Source: Cucumibacter marinus DSM 18995
GTDB lineage: Bacteria; Pseudomonadota; Alphaproteobacteria; Rhizobiales; Devosiaceae
DNA length: 64,000 nt
NCBI RefSeq assembly: GCF_000429865.1
Contig: NZ_KE386979.1
Location: 52,584-116,583 of the forward strand
Reading direction: 5' to 3'
Made by a program: the position numbers and the translations under genes. Each line of letters opens with the position of its first letter. The first letter of the stretch is position 1. Below, in pieces: positions 27,222 through 36,039 of the stretch. A model generated the notes under the pieces. That model ran no database searches, had not been told where the DNA came from, and saw nothing but the letters and a program-made list of their open reading frames with translations.

Positions 27222-27342
27222 GCGGCTGACCCTGCCCTGTCCAGTCCGATTCGGTCCGACCGGGACACATTGTCCGCCTTGACAGCCCCCGGTCCGCCTC
27301 AAGTGGCCTTTGCCGATCACGATCCGGCGATGACCGACCCCT

Positions 27343-27387
27343 TCCTTCGAGGGTCGCGCCGATGGCGCTCCCGCCTCAGGATGAGGT
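27343..27387. repeat. Palindromic repeat left of the GIY-YIG gene
   Basis: CCTTCGAGGGTCGCGCC, a short spacer, then CCTCAGGATGAGG. A related element in the opposite orientation lies at 27798-27838, on the other side of the GIY-YIG gene. Confidence 0.6.
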
Positions 27388-27408
27388 CGTTGGTTCTGTC
27401 TCGGTTAG

Positions 27409-27720
27409 TCACAGCTTGCGTTTCGCCGCGACGCGGCTCGAAAGCGCAGGCAGGCGCTCATAGTCCTGCGCGATCAAGGCCAGCTTCTTGCGTCTCGACC
27501 GGCCCTTGATCTGGCGTTCGCGTGCAATCGCTTCATCGATCCGGTCAAAAGCTTCGACAAAGACCAGTTCGACGGGCCGCCGCGCGCTGGTGTACCCGTC
27601 GCCCAATCCCTGATTGTGCTCCCACAAGCGACTTTCTACCGGTTTTCTGGTGATGCCGGTGTAGAAGGTGCCGTCTGCGCATCGAAGAACATAGACGCTG
27701 GCGCGTTCAAAACCCTGCAT
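27409..27720 (-). CDS. GIY-YIG domain nuclease-family protein
   Basis: A 103-residue single-domain protein of the UvrC-like GIY-YIG type. It shows VYVLRCADGTFYTGITRKPVESRLWEHNQG (the YV...YTG strand pair and the catalytic Arg in ESRLWEHN) and EAIARERQIKGRSRRKK with the metal-binding Glu. Stand-alone proteins of this family are widespread and their biological role is poorly known. It sits between two inverted palindromic repeats (27343-27387 and 27798-27838), suggesting a small mobile or repeat-associated cassette. Confidence 0.88.
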   Translation of the reverse strand: MQGFERASVYVLRCADGTFYTGITRKPVESRLWEHNQGLGDGYTSARRPVELVFVEAFDRIDEAIARERQIKGRSRRKKLALIAQDYERLPALSSRVAAKRKL

Positions 27721-27797
27721 GGCGCTTGCCGTATGCGGTTGATTGGCCTGCCAAGATTAGAGTGATCCGGTGCATGGCTCAATTCGGACAAACCCGT

Positions 27798-27838
27798 CCT
27801 CGTCCTGAGGTGCGAGGCGTCAGCCGAGCCTCGAAGGG
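27798..27838. repeat. Palindromic repeat right of the GIY-YIG gene
   Basis: CCTCGTCCTGAGG, a spacer, then CCTCGAAGG. This is the reverse-complement layout of the element at 27343-27387 (CCTTCGAGG ... CCTCAGGATGAGG). Confidence 0.6.
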
Positions 27839-27860
27839 CGCAGACGAGAGGCAGAAGCGA

Positions 27861-28661
27861 CTAAAGCGTCGAGGGGCGTTCGGGGGGGTTGTCGTTGAGG
27901 GCGGCGATGGCGGTGCCCGTGGGGGTGCCGGCGCCGACCGCGCAACTGGTATCGGCATCGAACACGTATTTGCCTTCGCACACATCCCATTGCGCCGGGC
28001 GGCTGTCATTCGCCGCGAAGCGGTCATGACCCTGCTTGAGGTTGCGCCAAAACTCGATATTGGGGCTGTCGGCCTGCTCTTCGAGATTGGCCTCGGTCAT
28101 CTTGAAGGGATAGACCTCGACCTGGAACGAGCGGTTGCCGCCCTTGAAGGTCTCGCGCGCCAGGGCATAGATCTCGGAGATCTGGTCGTCGGTCATGGCG
28201 AAACAGCCGGCCGAAGAGCAATCGCCATGCACCATGATGTTCGAGCCGGTGCGGCCGTGGAACTTGTCGAACTTGTTCGGGAAGCCGAGATTGAAGGCGA
28301 GATAATATTCCGAATACGGATTCATCAGGCCCGGGGTGACGGTATAGAACCCCTCCGGCGCCTGGCGGTCGCCTTCGGACACCTTGGGGCCAAGTTCGCC
28401 CGACCAGGCACAGATCTCGTAGGTCTTGAAGCGCACATAGCGCCCGCCGCGGGTCTGCTTCCAGACCTCGAGCTCGTTTTCCTGCTTGTAGATGCGCACC
28501 AGCATGGCGGCCTTCTGGTCGGTGCCAAGCTTTTCGAGGTGAGCCTGGGCGACTTTGCTCACCGGCTTGTTGGCCTTGCCATCCTCGAGCCCGGTCGTGC
28601 AGGCGGCGGCAAAAAGGGCCAGCGCGCCGGCCATGATCAGCGAAACAATGGTTTTCAACAT
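27861..28661 (-). CDS. YafK-type L,D-transpeptidase lipoprotein
   Basis: A 266-residue predicted lipoprotein (signal LFAAAC, Cys21). The catalytic YkuD domain includes NIMVHGDCSSAGCFAMTDDQ, with His145 and catalytic Cys153, the YafK/DpaA arrangement. Others in this group either cross-link peptidoglycan or release Braun lipoprotein from it. ATG 28661 is used because it opens directly on the signal peptide; the longer upstream frame overlaps accA and is not credible. The C-terminus is a variable tail rich in Pro/Ala/Thr. Confidence 0.88.
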   Translation of the reverse strand: MLKTIVSLIMAGALALFAAACTTGLEDGKANKPVSKVAQAHLEKLGTDQKAAMLVRIYKQENELEVWKQTRGGRYVRFKTYEICAWSGELGPKVSEGDRQAPEGFYTVTPGLMNPYSEYYLAFNLGFPNKFDKFHGRTGSNIMVHGDCSSAGCFAMTDDQISEIYALARETFKGGNRSFQVEVYPFKMTEANLEEQADSPNIEFWRNLKQGHDRFAANDSRPAQWDVCEGKYVFDADTSCAVGAGTPTGTAIAALNDNPPERPSTL

Positions 28662-28782
28662 ACCCGACGCGTCTTGTCGTATTTGGTTTCGCGAGCCTAA
28701 ACCGGTTCGGTTAGTTTCGCGCAAAGAATTATGGTTAACAAATACTTGATCCAGCCTGTTCAGGGCCTGGGCGGAGGGACGG

Positions 28783-29739
28783 TCAGGCCAGCGCCTGACC
28801 CATATTGAGGAACTTCTCGCGGCGGTGTTCGCGCACGTCCTCACCCGGCATGCCCTCGAAATCGGACAGGAAAGTCGAGATCGATTTGCCGGTCGCCTCG
28901 ATGATCTTGGCCGGATGGCGATGGGCGCCGCCCACCGGTTCTTCGATAATGCCGTCGATAATGCCGAACTCCATCAAGTGGTCGGCGGTCACGCCCATGG
29001 CATTGGCGGCGTCCTGCGCCTTTGCGGCATCGCGCCACAGGATCGAGGCCGCAGCTTCCGGCGAGGCAACGGTGTAGATCGAGTGCTGCAGCATCAGGAC
29101 CCGGTTGGTCGTGGCAATCGCGATCGCGCCGCCGGACCCGCCCTCCCCGATGACGATAGCGAGGTTCGGCACCTTGAGCATCAAGGAGGCATCCGTCGAG
29201 CGGGCGATGGCTTCGGCCTGCCCGCGCTCTTCGGCGCCGATCCCGGGCCAGGCGCCGGCGGTGTCGACAAAGGAGATCACCGGAATGCCGAACCGGTCGG
29301 CCATTTCCATAATGCGGATCGCCTTGCGGTAGCCTTCGGGGTGGGCCATGCCGAAATTGTGCTTGAGCCGGGTCTCGGTGGTCGAGCCCTTTTCATGGCC
29401 AAGTACGGCGACCGACTGGCCCTTGAAGCGGCCAAAACCGGCCTGGATCGCGGCGTCCTCGGAGAATTTCCGGTCGCCGGCCAAGGGGGTGAATTCGGTG
29501 ATCAGTCCCGAGACATAATCGGACAGGCGCGGGCGCGACGGGTGCCGCGCGACCTGGGTCTTCTGCCAGGGAGTGAGGCGCTTGTAGATGTCCTTGAGCT
29601 GCTCGGCGGCGCGCTCTTCGAGCCGTGTGACCTCTTCGTCGATATCGCCGGCCTCCCCGCTTTCGGCGAGTGCCTTGAGTTCCTGCACCTTGCCCTGGAG
29701 CTCGGCGACGGGTTTTTCGAAATCGAGATAGGATTGCAT
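28783..29739 (-). CDS. accA: Acetyl-CoA carboxylase carboxyltransferase subunit alpha
   Basis: A 318-residue protein typical of AccA. It has an N-terminal coiled-coil-like helix (FEKPVAELQGKVQELKAL), RHPSRPRLSDYV, then the crotonase-fold core with GHEKGSTTETRLKHNFGMAHPEGYRKA, VDTAGAWPGIGAEERGQAEAIA and GEGGSGGAIAI, the oxyanion-hole glycines. With AccD it transfers carboxyl from biotin to acetyl-CoA, the first step of fatty acid synthesis. Length and start are normal for the family. It lies between xerD and the L,D-transpeptidase gene. Confidence 0.97.
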   Translation of the reverse strand: MQSYLDFEKPVAELQGKVQELKALAESGEAGDIDEEVTRLEERAAEQLKDIYKRLTPWQKTQVARHPSRPRLSDYVSGLITEFTPLAGDRKFSEDAAIQAGFGRFKGQSVAVLGHEKGSTTETRLKHNFGMAHPEGYRKAIRIMEMADRFGIPVISFVDTAGAWPGIGAEERGQAEAIARSTDASLMLKVPNLAIVIGEGGSGGAIAIATTNRVLMLQHSIYTVASPEAAASILWRDAAKAQDAANAMGVTADHLMEFGIIDGIIEEPVGGAHRHPAKIIEATGKSISTFLSDFEGMPGEDVREHRREKFLNMGQALA

Positions 29740-29843
29740 CGGGCGTTTAAGCTCGCGGGATTGTTGGCATTCGGGACAGTCTATCCCAGCGCAAAGTGGG
29801 GCGGAAGGTGGCCATTGTCCCGATCAATGTCAAGCGGGTGCGC

Positions 29844-30776
29844 TTATGGCTTGTGGCGGGCGGCAAGCGGGTGATTTTCCGAGACCAGCCGGGTCAGGCG
29901 CTCATCAAGCACATGGGTGTAGATCTGGGTCGTGGAGATGTCGGCATGGCCGAGCAGCATCTGAACCACTCGCAGATCGGCGCCTCGTTCGAGCAGATGG
30001 CTGGCAAAGGCATGGCGCAAGACGTGGGGAGAGACCTTGTGGGCGGGCAGGCCGGCCCGCGCGGCCAGCGCCTTGATATCGCGCGCTGCCTGCTGGCGGG
30101 TCAGGTGGCCTGCCTCGCTATTGGCCGGAAACAGGAAGCGGTTCGCCGGATAGGTGCTGATCCACTGGGCAAGGGCGTCACGGGCCCGGTCGTTGAGCGG
30201 CACCAGCCTTTCGCGCCCGCCCTTGCCGGTGATCGAAAGCATTTCGGCATCGCGGCGCGCCGCGGCGCGGGGCAAGGCCACGAGCTCGGAAATGCGCATG
30301 CCGGTGGCATAAAGCAGTTCGAGGATCAGATAGAGCCTTCGGGCGGAGGCCGCTTTCGACGGGCTCAGATCGGGATTGGCGGCTTCGGTTTCGGCCTGGG
30401 TCAAAAGCGTGTCGACCTCGGCGACCGAGAGGATCTTGGGCAGGGCGGCGGCGCGGCGTGGGGCTGGCACGATGCGGGTGGGGTCGTCGGCGCGGATCCC
30501 GTCTGCGACGAGAAAGCGATGAAACTGGCGGATGGCGCTCAGGTGCTGGGCCGCGGTAGCCGGGGCCATGCCGCGCGCGGCGAGATCGCCGAGATAGGTG
30601 GTCACCTCGTCGCGTCCGGCGTTTGTCAGGCTTTTCCGGCGAACGCCAGCATGGGCGGCATAGTCGGCAAGGGAGCGCCGATAGGCTTCAAGCGTGTTGA
30701 GCGCGGCGCCGCGTTCGGCGGCCATCATTTCAAGGAAAGCTTCGATCAGCGCCGCATCGCCGGGTGCCGCGGTCAC
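29844..30776 (-). CDS. xerD: Tyrosine recombinase XerD
   Basis: A 310-residue recombinase. The N-terminal SAM-like core-binding domain (ALIEAFLEMMAAERGAALNTLEAYRRSL) is followed by the catalytic domain with LLYATGMRISELVAL (Arg), GKGGRERLVPL (Lys), HVLRHAFASHLLERGADLRVVQMLLGHADISTTQIYTHV (HxxR, His and the Tyr nucleophile). XerD with XerC resolves chromosome dimers at dif. The start is GTG 30776, which overlaps the stop of the small membrane protein gene by 4 nt (GTGA). No ATG lies nearby in frame. Confidence 0.93.
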   Translation of the reverse strand: MTAAPGDAALIEAFLEMMAAERGAALNTLEAYRRSLADYAAHAGVRRKSLTNAGRDEVTTYLGDLAARGMAPATAAQHLSAIRQFHRFLVADGIRADDPTRIVPAPRRAAALPKILSVAEVDTLLTQAETEAANPDLSPSKAASARRLYLILELLYATGMRISELVALPRAAARRDAEMLSITGKGGRERLVPLNDRARDALAQWISTYPANRFLFPANSEAGHLTRQQAARDIKALAARAGLPAHKVSPHVLRHAFASHLLERGADLRVVQMLLGHADISTTQIYTHVLDERLTRLVSENHPLAARHKP

Positions 30777-30919
30777 TGGTCGAACAGCTCGCGGGCGGGG
30801 ATGCTGTTTTCGATCTCGTGCTGTTCCGGTGTCACCATGACGGTGAGAGCAATCATGGCCCCGACGGCAATACCGGCAAGCAGGAGCAGCACGACAAGGA
30901 ATCGAATAAGGGTGGGCAT
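30773..30919 (-). CDS. Small (48-residue) single-span membrane protein upstream of xerD
   Basis: A 48-residue ORF starting MPTLIRFLVVLLLLAGIAVGAM and ending IPARELFDQ. One strongly hydrophobic helix (residues 6-28) is followed by a short charged periplasmic or cytoplasmic tail. The stop overlaps the xerD GTG start, so translation is coupled. I think similar small proteins occur at this spot in other Rhizobiales, but no function is known to me. Confidence 0.7.
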   Translation of the reverse strand: MPTLIRFLVVLLLLAGIAVGAMIALTVMVTPEQHEIENSIPARELFDQ

Positions 30920-31000
30920 GGACCGGCCTGGTTGATCTCGCGGTCCGTTTTCGCCGATTTGAGAACGGGCTGCAAGCCTTGAGGGTGACGGCGCGGGCGC

Positions 31001-31029
31001 TTGACAAGTCCGGGCGCAGCCGGTTCAAC
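31001..31029 (+). promoter_or_regulatory. Predicted promoter of the aroK-aroB unit
   Basis: A perfect TTGACA and a weaker TTCAAC lie 17 nt apart, just upstream of the aroK start. Confidence 0.45.
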
Positions 31030-31060
31030 CTCGTGCCCTAACGCGGAGACCAGCTTGAAC

Positions 31061-31669
31061 ATGAGGCACAAGACCGGGGAGAGCCGCTCGGAAAACAGGC
31101 GCGCTGTCCTTGCGGGGCTCAAGGGTCGGCCAATCGTGCTGGTCGGCATGATGGGGGCAGGCAAGACGACGGTCGGCAAACGGCTCGCCAGCCAGCTCGG
31201 GCTCGGCTTTGTCGACAGTGATAGCGAAATCGAGACCGCCGCCGGAATGGCCGTCTCCGAAATTTTCGAACTGCATGGGGAAAGCGAATTCCGCGCCGGC
31301 GAGGCGCGGGTCATTGCGCGCATCCTCAGCGAGGGCGAACGGGTGGTGGCCACCGGTGGCGGCGTGCTGCTCAGGCAGGAGACCCGCGACCTGATCAAGC
31401 GCGACGGCGTTTCGGTCTGGCTCAAGGCCGATGCGGATCTGTTGTTCGAACGGGTCTCGCGGCGCGATACGCGTCCCCTGCTGCGCACCGCCAATCCGCG
31501 GGCCACGCTCGAAAAGCTGATCGAGGAGCGCTATCCGCTTTATGCCACGGCCGATGTGACCGTCACCTCGACCGAAGTGCCGCATGACAAGGTGGCCGAA
31601 CAGATCATCGCGGCGCTTGCCGACTATCTCACCGCGCCCGCCGGTGCCACTCAAAAGGATGAGGCATGA
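31061..31669 (+). CDS. aroK: Shikimate kinase
   Basis: A 202-residue P-loop kinase. Walker A GMMGAGKT is at residues 29-36, the shikimate-binding DSDSEIE motif follows, then FRAGEARVI, and the GGG motif in VATGGGVLLRQETR. It phosphorylates shikimate at C3 in the aromatic amino acid pathway. ATG 31061 is used; TTG 31055, two codons earlier, has better spacing from GGAG and is a serious alternative. The stop overlaps the aroB start (ATGA). Confidence 0.93.
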   Translation: MRHKTGESRSENRRAVLAGLKGRPIVLVGMMGAGKTTVGKRLASQLGLGFVDSDSEIETAAGMAVSEIFELHGESEFRAGEARVIARILSEGERVVATGGGVLLRQETRDLIKRDGVSVWLKADADLLFERVSRRDTRPLLRTANPRATLEKLIEERYPLYATADVTVTSTEVPHDKVAEQIIAALADYLTAPAGATQKDEA

Positions 31670-32769
31670 CCACCCACACCGTTCCCATCGATCTCGGCGA
31701 GCGCAGCTATGAGATCGAGATCGGCCCCGATGTGATCGACCGGCTGGGCGGAAAGCTTTCCGGCCTGTTTCCCGGTGCGCGCTTTGGCGTCGTCATGGAC
31801 GAGAACGTGAAAGCCGCGCAATATCCGCGGCTTGCTGCCAGTCTTGAAGCGGCGGGCCTCAGCCACAGCGCCATCACGGTCAGCCCCGGGGAGGGGTCGA
31901 AGTCGATGGCGGTGCTCGACACGGTGGTCGACTTCCTGATTGCCGAAAAGCTCGAGCGCGGCGATGCCGTCATCGCCTTTGGTGGCGGGGTGGTTGGCGA
32001 TCTTGCCGGGTTTGCCGCCGCGATTACACGGCGCGGCATGGGGCTCGTGCAGGTACCGACCTCGCTGCTGGCCCAGGTCGACAGCTCGGTCGGGGGCAAG
32101 ACGGGGATCAACTCGCCGCGCGGCAAGAACTTGATCGGCGCCTTTTATCAGCCGCGCTATGTGGCGGCCGATCTTGGAGCGCTCGATACGCTGCCCGAAC
32201 GCCAGTTCCGTGCCGGTTATGCGGAGATGGCCAAATACGGGCTGATCGATGATGCCGCTTTCTTTCACTGGCTCGAAGACAATCGCGCCGAGGTGTTTGC
32301 GGGCGGCCCGGCGCGCGCCGAGGCGATCGCCCATGCCTGCGCCGCCAAGGCGCGCGTGGTGGCCGAGGACGAGCGCGAGGCGGGCAATCGTGCGCTGCTC
32401 AATCTCGGGCACACTTTCGGGCATGCCCTTGAGGCGGCGACCGGCTATTCGGACCGGCTTTTCCATGGCGAAGGGGTCTCGGTCGGCATGGTGCTGGCGC
32501 ATGACTTCTCGGTGAAGCTCGGGCTTTGCCCCGGGCAGGATGCGAGCCGGGTCCGGGCGCATCTTTCAGGCGCCGGCCTGCCGGTCTCGCTTGCCGATAT
32601 TCCAGGCGACCTGCCGCCGGCAGAAACGCTTTTGGAGCATATCGCCCAAGACAAGAAGGTGACGCGCGGTTCGCTCACCTTTATCCTCACTCGCGGGATC
32701 GGGCATTCTTTCATCGCCAAGGATGTTGACCCGGCCTCGGTGCTCGATTTCCTCAAGGACCAGACATGA
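31666..32769 (+). CDS. aroB: 3-dehydroquinate synthase
   Basis: A 367-residue NAD-dependent lyase. It has the NAD-binding GGGVVGDLAGFAAA segment, the active-site VPTSLLAQVDSSVGGKTGIN stretch, and zinc ligands in AGYAEMAKYG, NLGHTFGHALE and FHGEGVSVGM. It converts DAHP to 3-dehydroquinate, the second shikimate step. It overlaps aroK upstream and the CorC-type gene downstream by 4 nt each, so the three form one tight operon. Confidence 0.97.
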   Translation: MTTHTVPIDLGERSYEIEIGPDVIDRLGGKLSGLFPGARFGVVMDENVKAAQYPRLAASLEAAGLSHSAITVSPGEGSKSMAVLDTVVDFLIAEKLERGDAVIAFGGGVVGDLAGFAAAITRRGMGLVQVPTSLLAQVDSSVGGKTGINSPRGKNLIGAFYQPRYVAADLGALDTLPERQFRAGYAEMAKYGLIDDAAFFHWLEDNRAEVFAGGPARAEAIAHACAAKARVVAEDEREAGNRALLNLGHTFGHALEAATGYSDRLFHGEGVSVGMVLAHDFSVKLGLCPGQDASRVRAHLSGAGLPVSLADIPGDLPPAETLLEHIAQDKKVTRGSLTFILTRGIGHSFIAKDVDPASVLDFLKDQT

Positions 32770-34028
32770 TCGCGACCTCGCTTATCATCATGATCGCCGC
32801 CATCATCGTTCTGCTGGTGATGAGCGGCTTTTTCTCCGGCTCGGAAACCGCGCTGACGGCGGCCAGCCGGGCGCGCATCCACCAGCTCAAGAATGCCGGG
32901 GATCATCGCGCCGGCATTGTCGAGGCGCTGACGGTGCGCAAGGAGCGGCTGATCGGAGCCATCCTTTTGGGGAACAATCTCGTCAACATCCTTGCCTCGT
33001 CGCTGGCGACATCGGTGCTGATTTCGCTGTTCGGGGATTCGGGGGTCGTCTGGGCGACGCTGGTGATGACGCTGCTGGTCGTCATCTTCTCAGAGGTGCT
33101 GCCCAAGACCTGGGCGATCTCGAACCCGGATAGCTTTGCGCTTGGCGTGGCGCCGATCATCCGGCCGGTGATCGTGATCTTCGCACCGGTGACGCTGGTC
33201 ATCGAAAAGCTCGTTGCAGCCATGCTGCGCCTGTTCGGGGTCGATACGTCGGGCGGGCGTTCGGGCTTCACCGGGCATGAAGAGCTGCGCGGCACGGTCA
33301 ATCTGCTGCATTCGGAAGGCGAGGTGATCAAACGCGACCGGGACATGCTGGGCGGCATTCTCGATTTGCGCGAACTCGAAGTCTCCGATGTCATGGTGCA
33401 CCGCACCAAGATGATGGCGCTCGATATCGAGATGCCGCTCGAGGACCTCGTCAAGGAGATCCTCGACAGCCCCTATACCCGCATCCCGCTCTGGCGCGAG
33501 GACAAGGACAATATTGTCGGCGTCATTCACGCCAAGGACGTTCTGCGTGCACTGATGAAGGCGAGCGGCGATGTGGCCAAGCTCAATGTGCAGCGCATTG
33601 CCTCAAAGCCCTGGTTCGTGCCCGAGACCACCCCGGTACAGGCCCAGCTCAACGCGTTCTTGAAGCAGAAGAGCCATTTCGCCGTGGTCGTCGACGAATA
33701 TGGCGAAGTGGAAGGGCTGGTGACCCTCGAGGACATTCTCGAGGAGATCGTCGGGGATATTGCGGACGAGCATGACGAGGTGATGCAGGGCGCGGTCAAG
33801 CAGCCCGACGGCTCCTATGTGGTCGACGGCTCTTTGCCGATCCGCGACCTCAATCGCGCGCTCGACTGGAACCTGCCCGACGAGGAAGCGACCACCATTG
33901 CCGGGCTGGTGCTGCATGAGGCCAAGATGATCCCCGAGATCAACCAGACCTTCACTTTCCACGGCTTCCGCTTCCGGGTGACCCGCAAGGAGCACAACCG
34001 GATCACGGAATTGCGGGTGAGCCGGTGA
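32766..34028 (+). CDS. CNNM/CorC-type (HlyC/CorC) membrane protein with CBS pair
   Basis: A 420-residue protein. The N-terminal DUF21/CNNM transmembrane domain has 3-4 helices and the typical MSGFFSGSETALTAASR stretch. A CBS-domain pair follows (EVSDVMVHRTKMMALD to about residue 340), then a C-terminal CorC_HlyC domain. Members are linked to Mg2+/Co2+ export or resistance, though direct transport is debated. It is the last gene of the aroK-aroB operon, an arrangement often seen in Rhizobiales. Confidence 0.9.
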   Translation: MIATSLIIMIAAIIVLLVMSGFFSGSETALTAASRARIHQLKNAGDHRAGIVEALTVRKERLIGAILLGNNLVNILASSLATSVLISLFGDSGVVWATLVMTLLVVIFSEVLPKTWAISNPDSFALGVAPIIRPVIVIFAPVTLVIEKLVAAMLRLFGVDTSGGRSGFTGHEELRGTVNLLHSEGEVIKRDRDMLGGILDLRELEVSDVMVHRTKMMALDIEMPLEDLVKEILDSPYTRIPLWREDKDNIVGVIHAKDVLRALMKASGDVAKLNVQRIASKPWFVPETTPVQAQLNAFLKQKSHFAVVVDEYGEVEGLVTLEDILEEIVGDIADEHDEVMQGAVKQPDGSYVVDGSLPIRDLNRALDWNLPDEEATTIAGLVLHEAKMIPEINQTFTFHGFRFRVTRKEHNRITELRVSR

Positions 34029-34034
34029 GGAAGA

Positions 34035-34088
34035 GCGAGTAGGGAATAGGGATTAGCGAGTAGCGAATAGTGAATAGTGAATAGGGGG
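34035..34088. repeat. Degenerate tandem heptamer repeat
   Basis: Tandem copies of GAATAG(T/G) and GCGAGTAG-like units (AGTAGGGAATAGGG, then GAATAGTGAATAGTGAATAG) directly after the CorC-type stop codon. No protein is likely here. A palindrome CCCCGGACCTGATCCGGGG follows near 34111. Confidence 0.65.
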
Positions 34089-34211
34089 CGGTTAAACCGC
34101 TCCCGCGCTGCCCCGGACCTGATCCGGGGCCTGTTTGCACCCTCACCTGGCTCTCTTGTCGGTCACGTTTCCGGACGGCGAACCGGTACCCACTTCGCCT
34201 GGAAGCCCTCC

Positions 34212-35987
34212 CTAGAGCGGCCAGAATACCAATATCGCCGGGACCGCCGTCGCGATCACGATGATCTCGAGTGGCAGGCCCATGCGCCAGTAATCCCCGA
34301 AGGAATAGCCCCCGGGCCCGAGGATGAGCATGTTGTTCTTGTGCCCGATCGGGGTCAGGAACGCACAGCTTGCCGCCACCGCGACCGCCATCAGGAAGGG
34401 GTCGGGATTGGCGCCGAGACTGTCCGCGAGGCTGACCGCCACCGGGGCCGCTACCACGGCGGTTGCGGTGTTGTTGAGCACATCGGACAGGGTCATGGTA
34501 ACGACCATCAACACGGTCAGCGTGGCCCAGGCCGGCCAGGTGCCAGTGAGGGTTGCGATGCCGTTGGCGATGAGGTCCGTGCCCCCCGAGGCTTCGAGCG
34601 CCGCCCCCAGGGGTATGAACGAGCCCAGCAAGATGACCACCGGCCATTCGATGGTGTCATAGAGTTCGCGCAGGGGCACGATATCTGTGAAGACAAAGGC
34701 GACGACGACTGCGGCGAGCGCAACCGGCAGATAGATCCAGCCGAAGCTGGCCGCGACGATAGCGGCGAGGAACAGGCCGATGGCGAGACCGGCGCGGCCG
34801 TGCTGGATGACCTGCAGTCCGCGTTCGGCCAGCGGCAGGCATCCCATGCGGGACACGACGTCTTCCACCCGATCGGGCGTGCCGACCAGCAACAGGATGT
34901 CGCCGGCCATCAATTCGGTCTTGCGGATCTGTTCGCGGATGGTGCGGCCCTGACGCGATATCCCGAGAAGCGAGACACCGTAGCGGCCGAGCAGCCGGAC
35001 GTTCATCGCCGAGCGGCCGACCAGCCGGCTGTCGGCGGTGACCACCGCTTCTGACAGCACCAGGTCGCCGGACAGCGCATTGGAGGCACCCGTCTGGCCC
35101 TTGATCGTCAATCCCAGCGCGCCGGCCAGGGCGTTGATGGCATCGGGGCTGGCCTTGATCACCAGCCGGTCATTGGCGCGGATTTCTTCTGCGCGGGCCC
35201 GGCCCGGCAGTCGCTTGCCACGGCGGGCAAGGCCGAGCACTTCGCAGTCGTTTTCCTCGGCCACGCCATCGAGATCGCGGACCTTGATGCCGATGGATTT
35301 CGACCCCTTGGGCACGGCGAGTTCGGCGACATAGCCCTCGAGCTCCGCCAGGTCCTTGGCAGCGTTCTTTGACCCCTGCGGCACGGGGATCAGCCGCCAG
35401 CCGATAAAGGCGACAAAGGCGATGCCGACCACCGCCGTGATCAGCCCCACCGGCGCAAAATCGAACATCTGGTAGGGTTCGCCCAGCGCGGTTTCCCGGA
35501 AGGAGGCGATGATGATATTGGGCGGGGTGCCGATGAGGGTGAAGAGCCCGCCCAGAATGGTCGCAAAACTCAGCGGCATCAGGGTCTGGCCCGGCGTGCG
35601 GCCGGCCTTTTGCGAGGCCTGGATATCGACCGGCATCAACAGGGCAAGGGCGGCGACATTGTTCATGAAGCCCGACAACAGCCCCGCGACCCCGCCAAGG
35701 GTGAGGATATGGGCGCCGATCGAGCGCGACTGATCGATCACCAGGCGGGTGATGAGATCGACCGCGCCCGAATTGAGCAGGCCACGCGAGACCACCAGTA
35801 CCAGCGCCACGATGATCGTTGCAGGATGACCGAAACCGGAAAAAGCTTCCTCGGTCGGCACTACATGCAAAAGCAGGGCGATCACCAGCGCGGTGAAGGC
35901 GACGATATCGTAGCGCCAGCGGCCCCACAGGAGGGCAGCGAACACCAGCGCAAAAAGGGTGAACAGGATAATCTGGTCGGTGGTCAA
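34212..35987 (-). CDS. SLC13/DASS-like permease with two TrkA-C domains
   Basis: A 591-residue membrane protein. About 5-6 N-terminal helices (including SGFMNNVAALALLMPV, a DASS substrate-loop motif, and LIGTPPNIII) are followed by a hydrophilic region with two TrkA_C/RCK-type modules (about residues 205-370), then a second membrane half with VLNNTATAVVAAPVAVSLA, the second SNT-like motif. This layout is known for sodium-coupled dicarboxylate or sulfate transporters. The transported ion is not evident. It is convergent with the CorC-type gene. Confidence 0.88.
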   Translation of the reverse strand: MTTDQIILFTLFALVFAALLWGRWRYDIVAFTALVIALLLHVVPTEEAFSGFGHPATIIVALVLVVSRGLLNSGAVDLITRLVIDQSRSIGAHILTLGGVAGLLSGFMNNVAALALLMPVDIQASQKAGRTPGQTLMPLSFATILGGLFTLIGTPPNIIIASFRETALGEPYQMFDFAPVGLITAVVGIAFVAFIGWRLIPVPQGSKNAAKDLAELEGYVAELAVPKGSKSIGIKVRDLDGVAEENDCEVLGLARRGKRLPGRARAEEIRANDRLVIKASPDAINALAGALGLTIKGQTGASNALSGDLVLSEAVVTADSRLVGRSAMNVRLLGRYGVSLLGISRQGRTIREQIRKTELMAGDILLLVGTPDRVEDVVSRMGCLPLAERGLQVIQHGRAGLAIGLFLAAIVAASFGWIYLPVALAAVVVAFVFTDIVPLRELYDTIEWPVVILLGSFIPLGAALEASGGTDLIANGIATLTGTWPAWATLTVLMVVTMTLSDVLNNTATAVVAAPVAVSLADSLGANPDPFLMAVAVAASCAFLTPIGHKNNMLILGPGGYSFGDYWRMGLPLEIIVIATAVPAILVFWPL

Positions 35988-36039
35988 GACGCGTCCTCCT
36001 TCAAAGACGCGCCGACCTTAACGGGGGGCCGGGCCGAGG

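Noticed and set aside
34003..34647. A 214-residue minus-strand frame ending in SLFTIRYSL-type repeats
   Set aside because: The repeated peptide comes from the GAATAGTG tandem repeat read backwards; the rest is antisense to the SLC13 gene.
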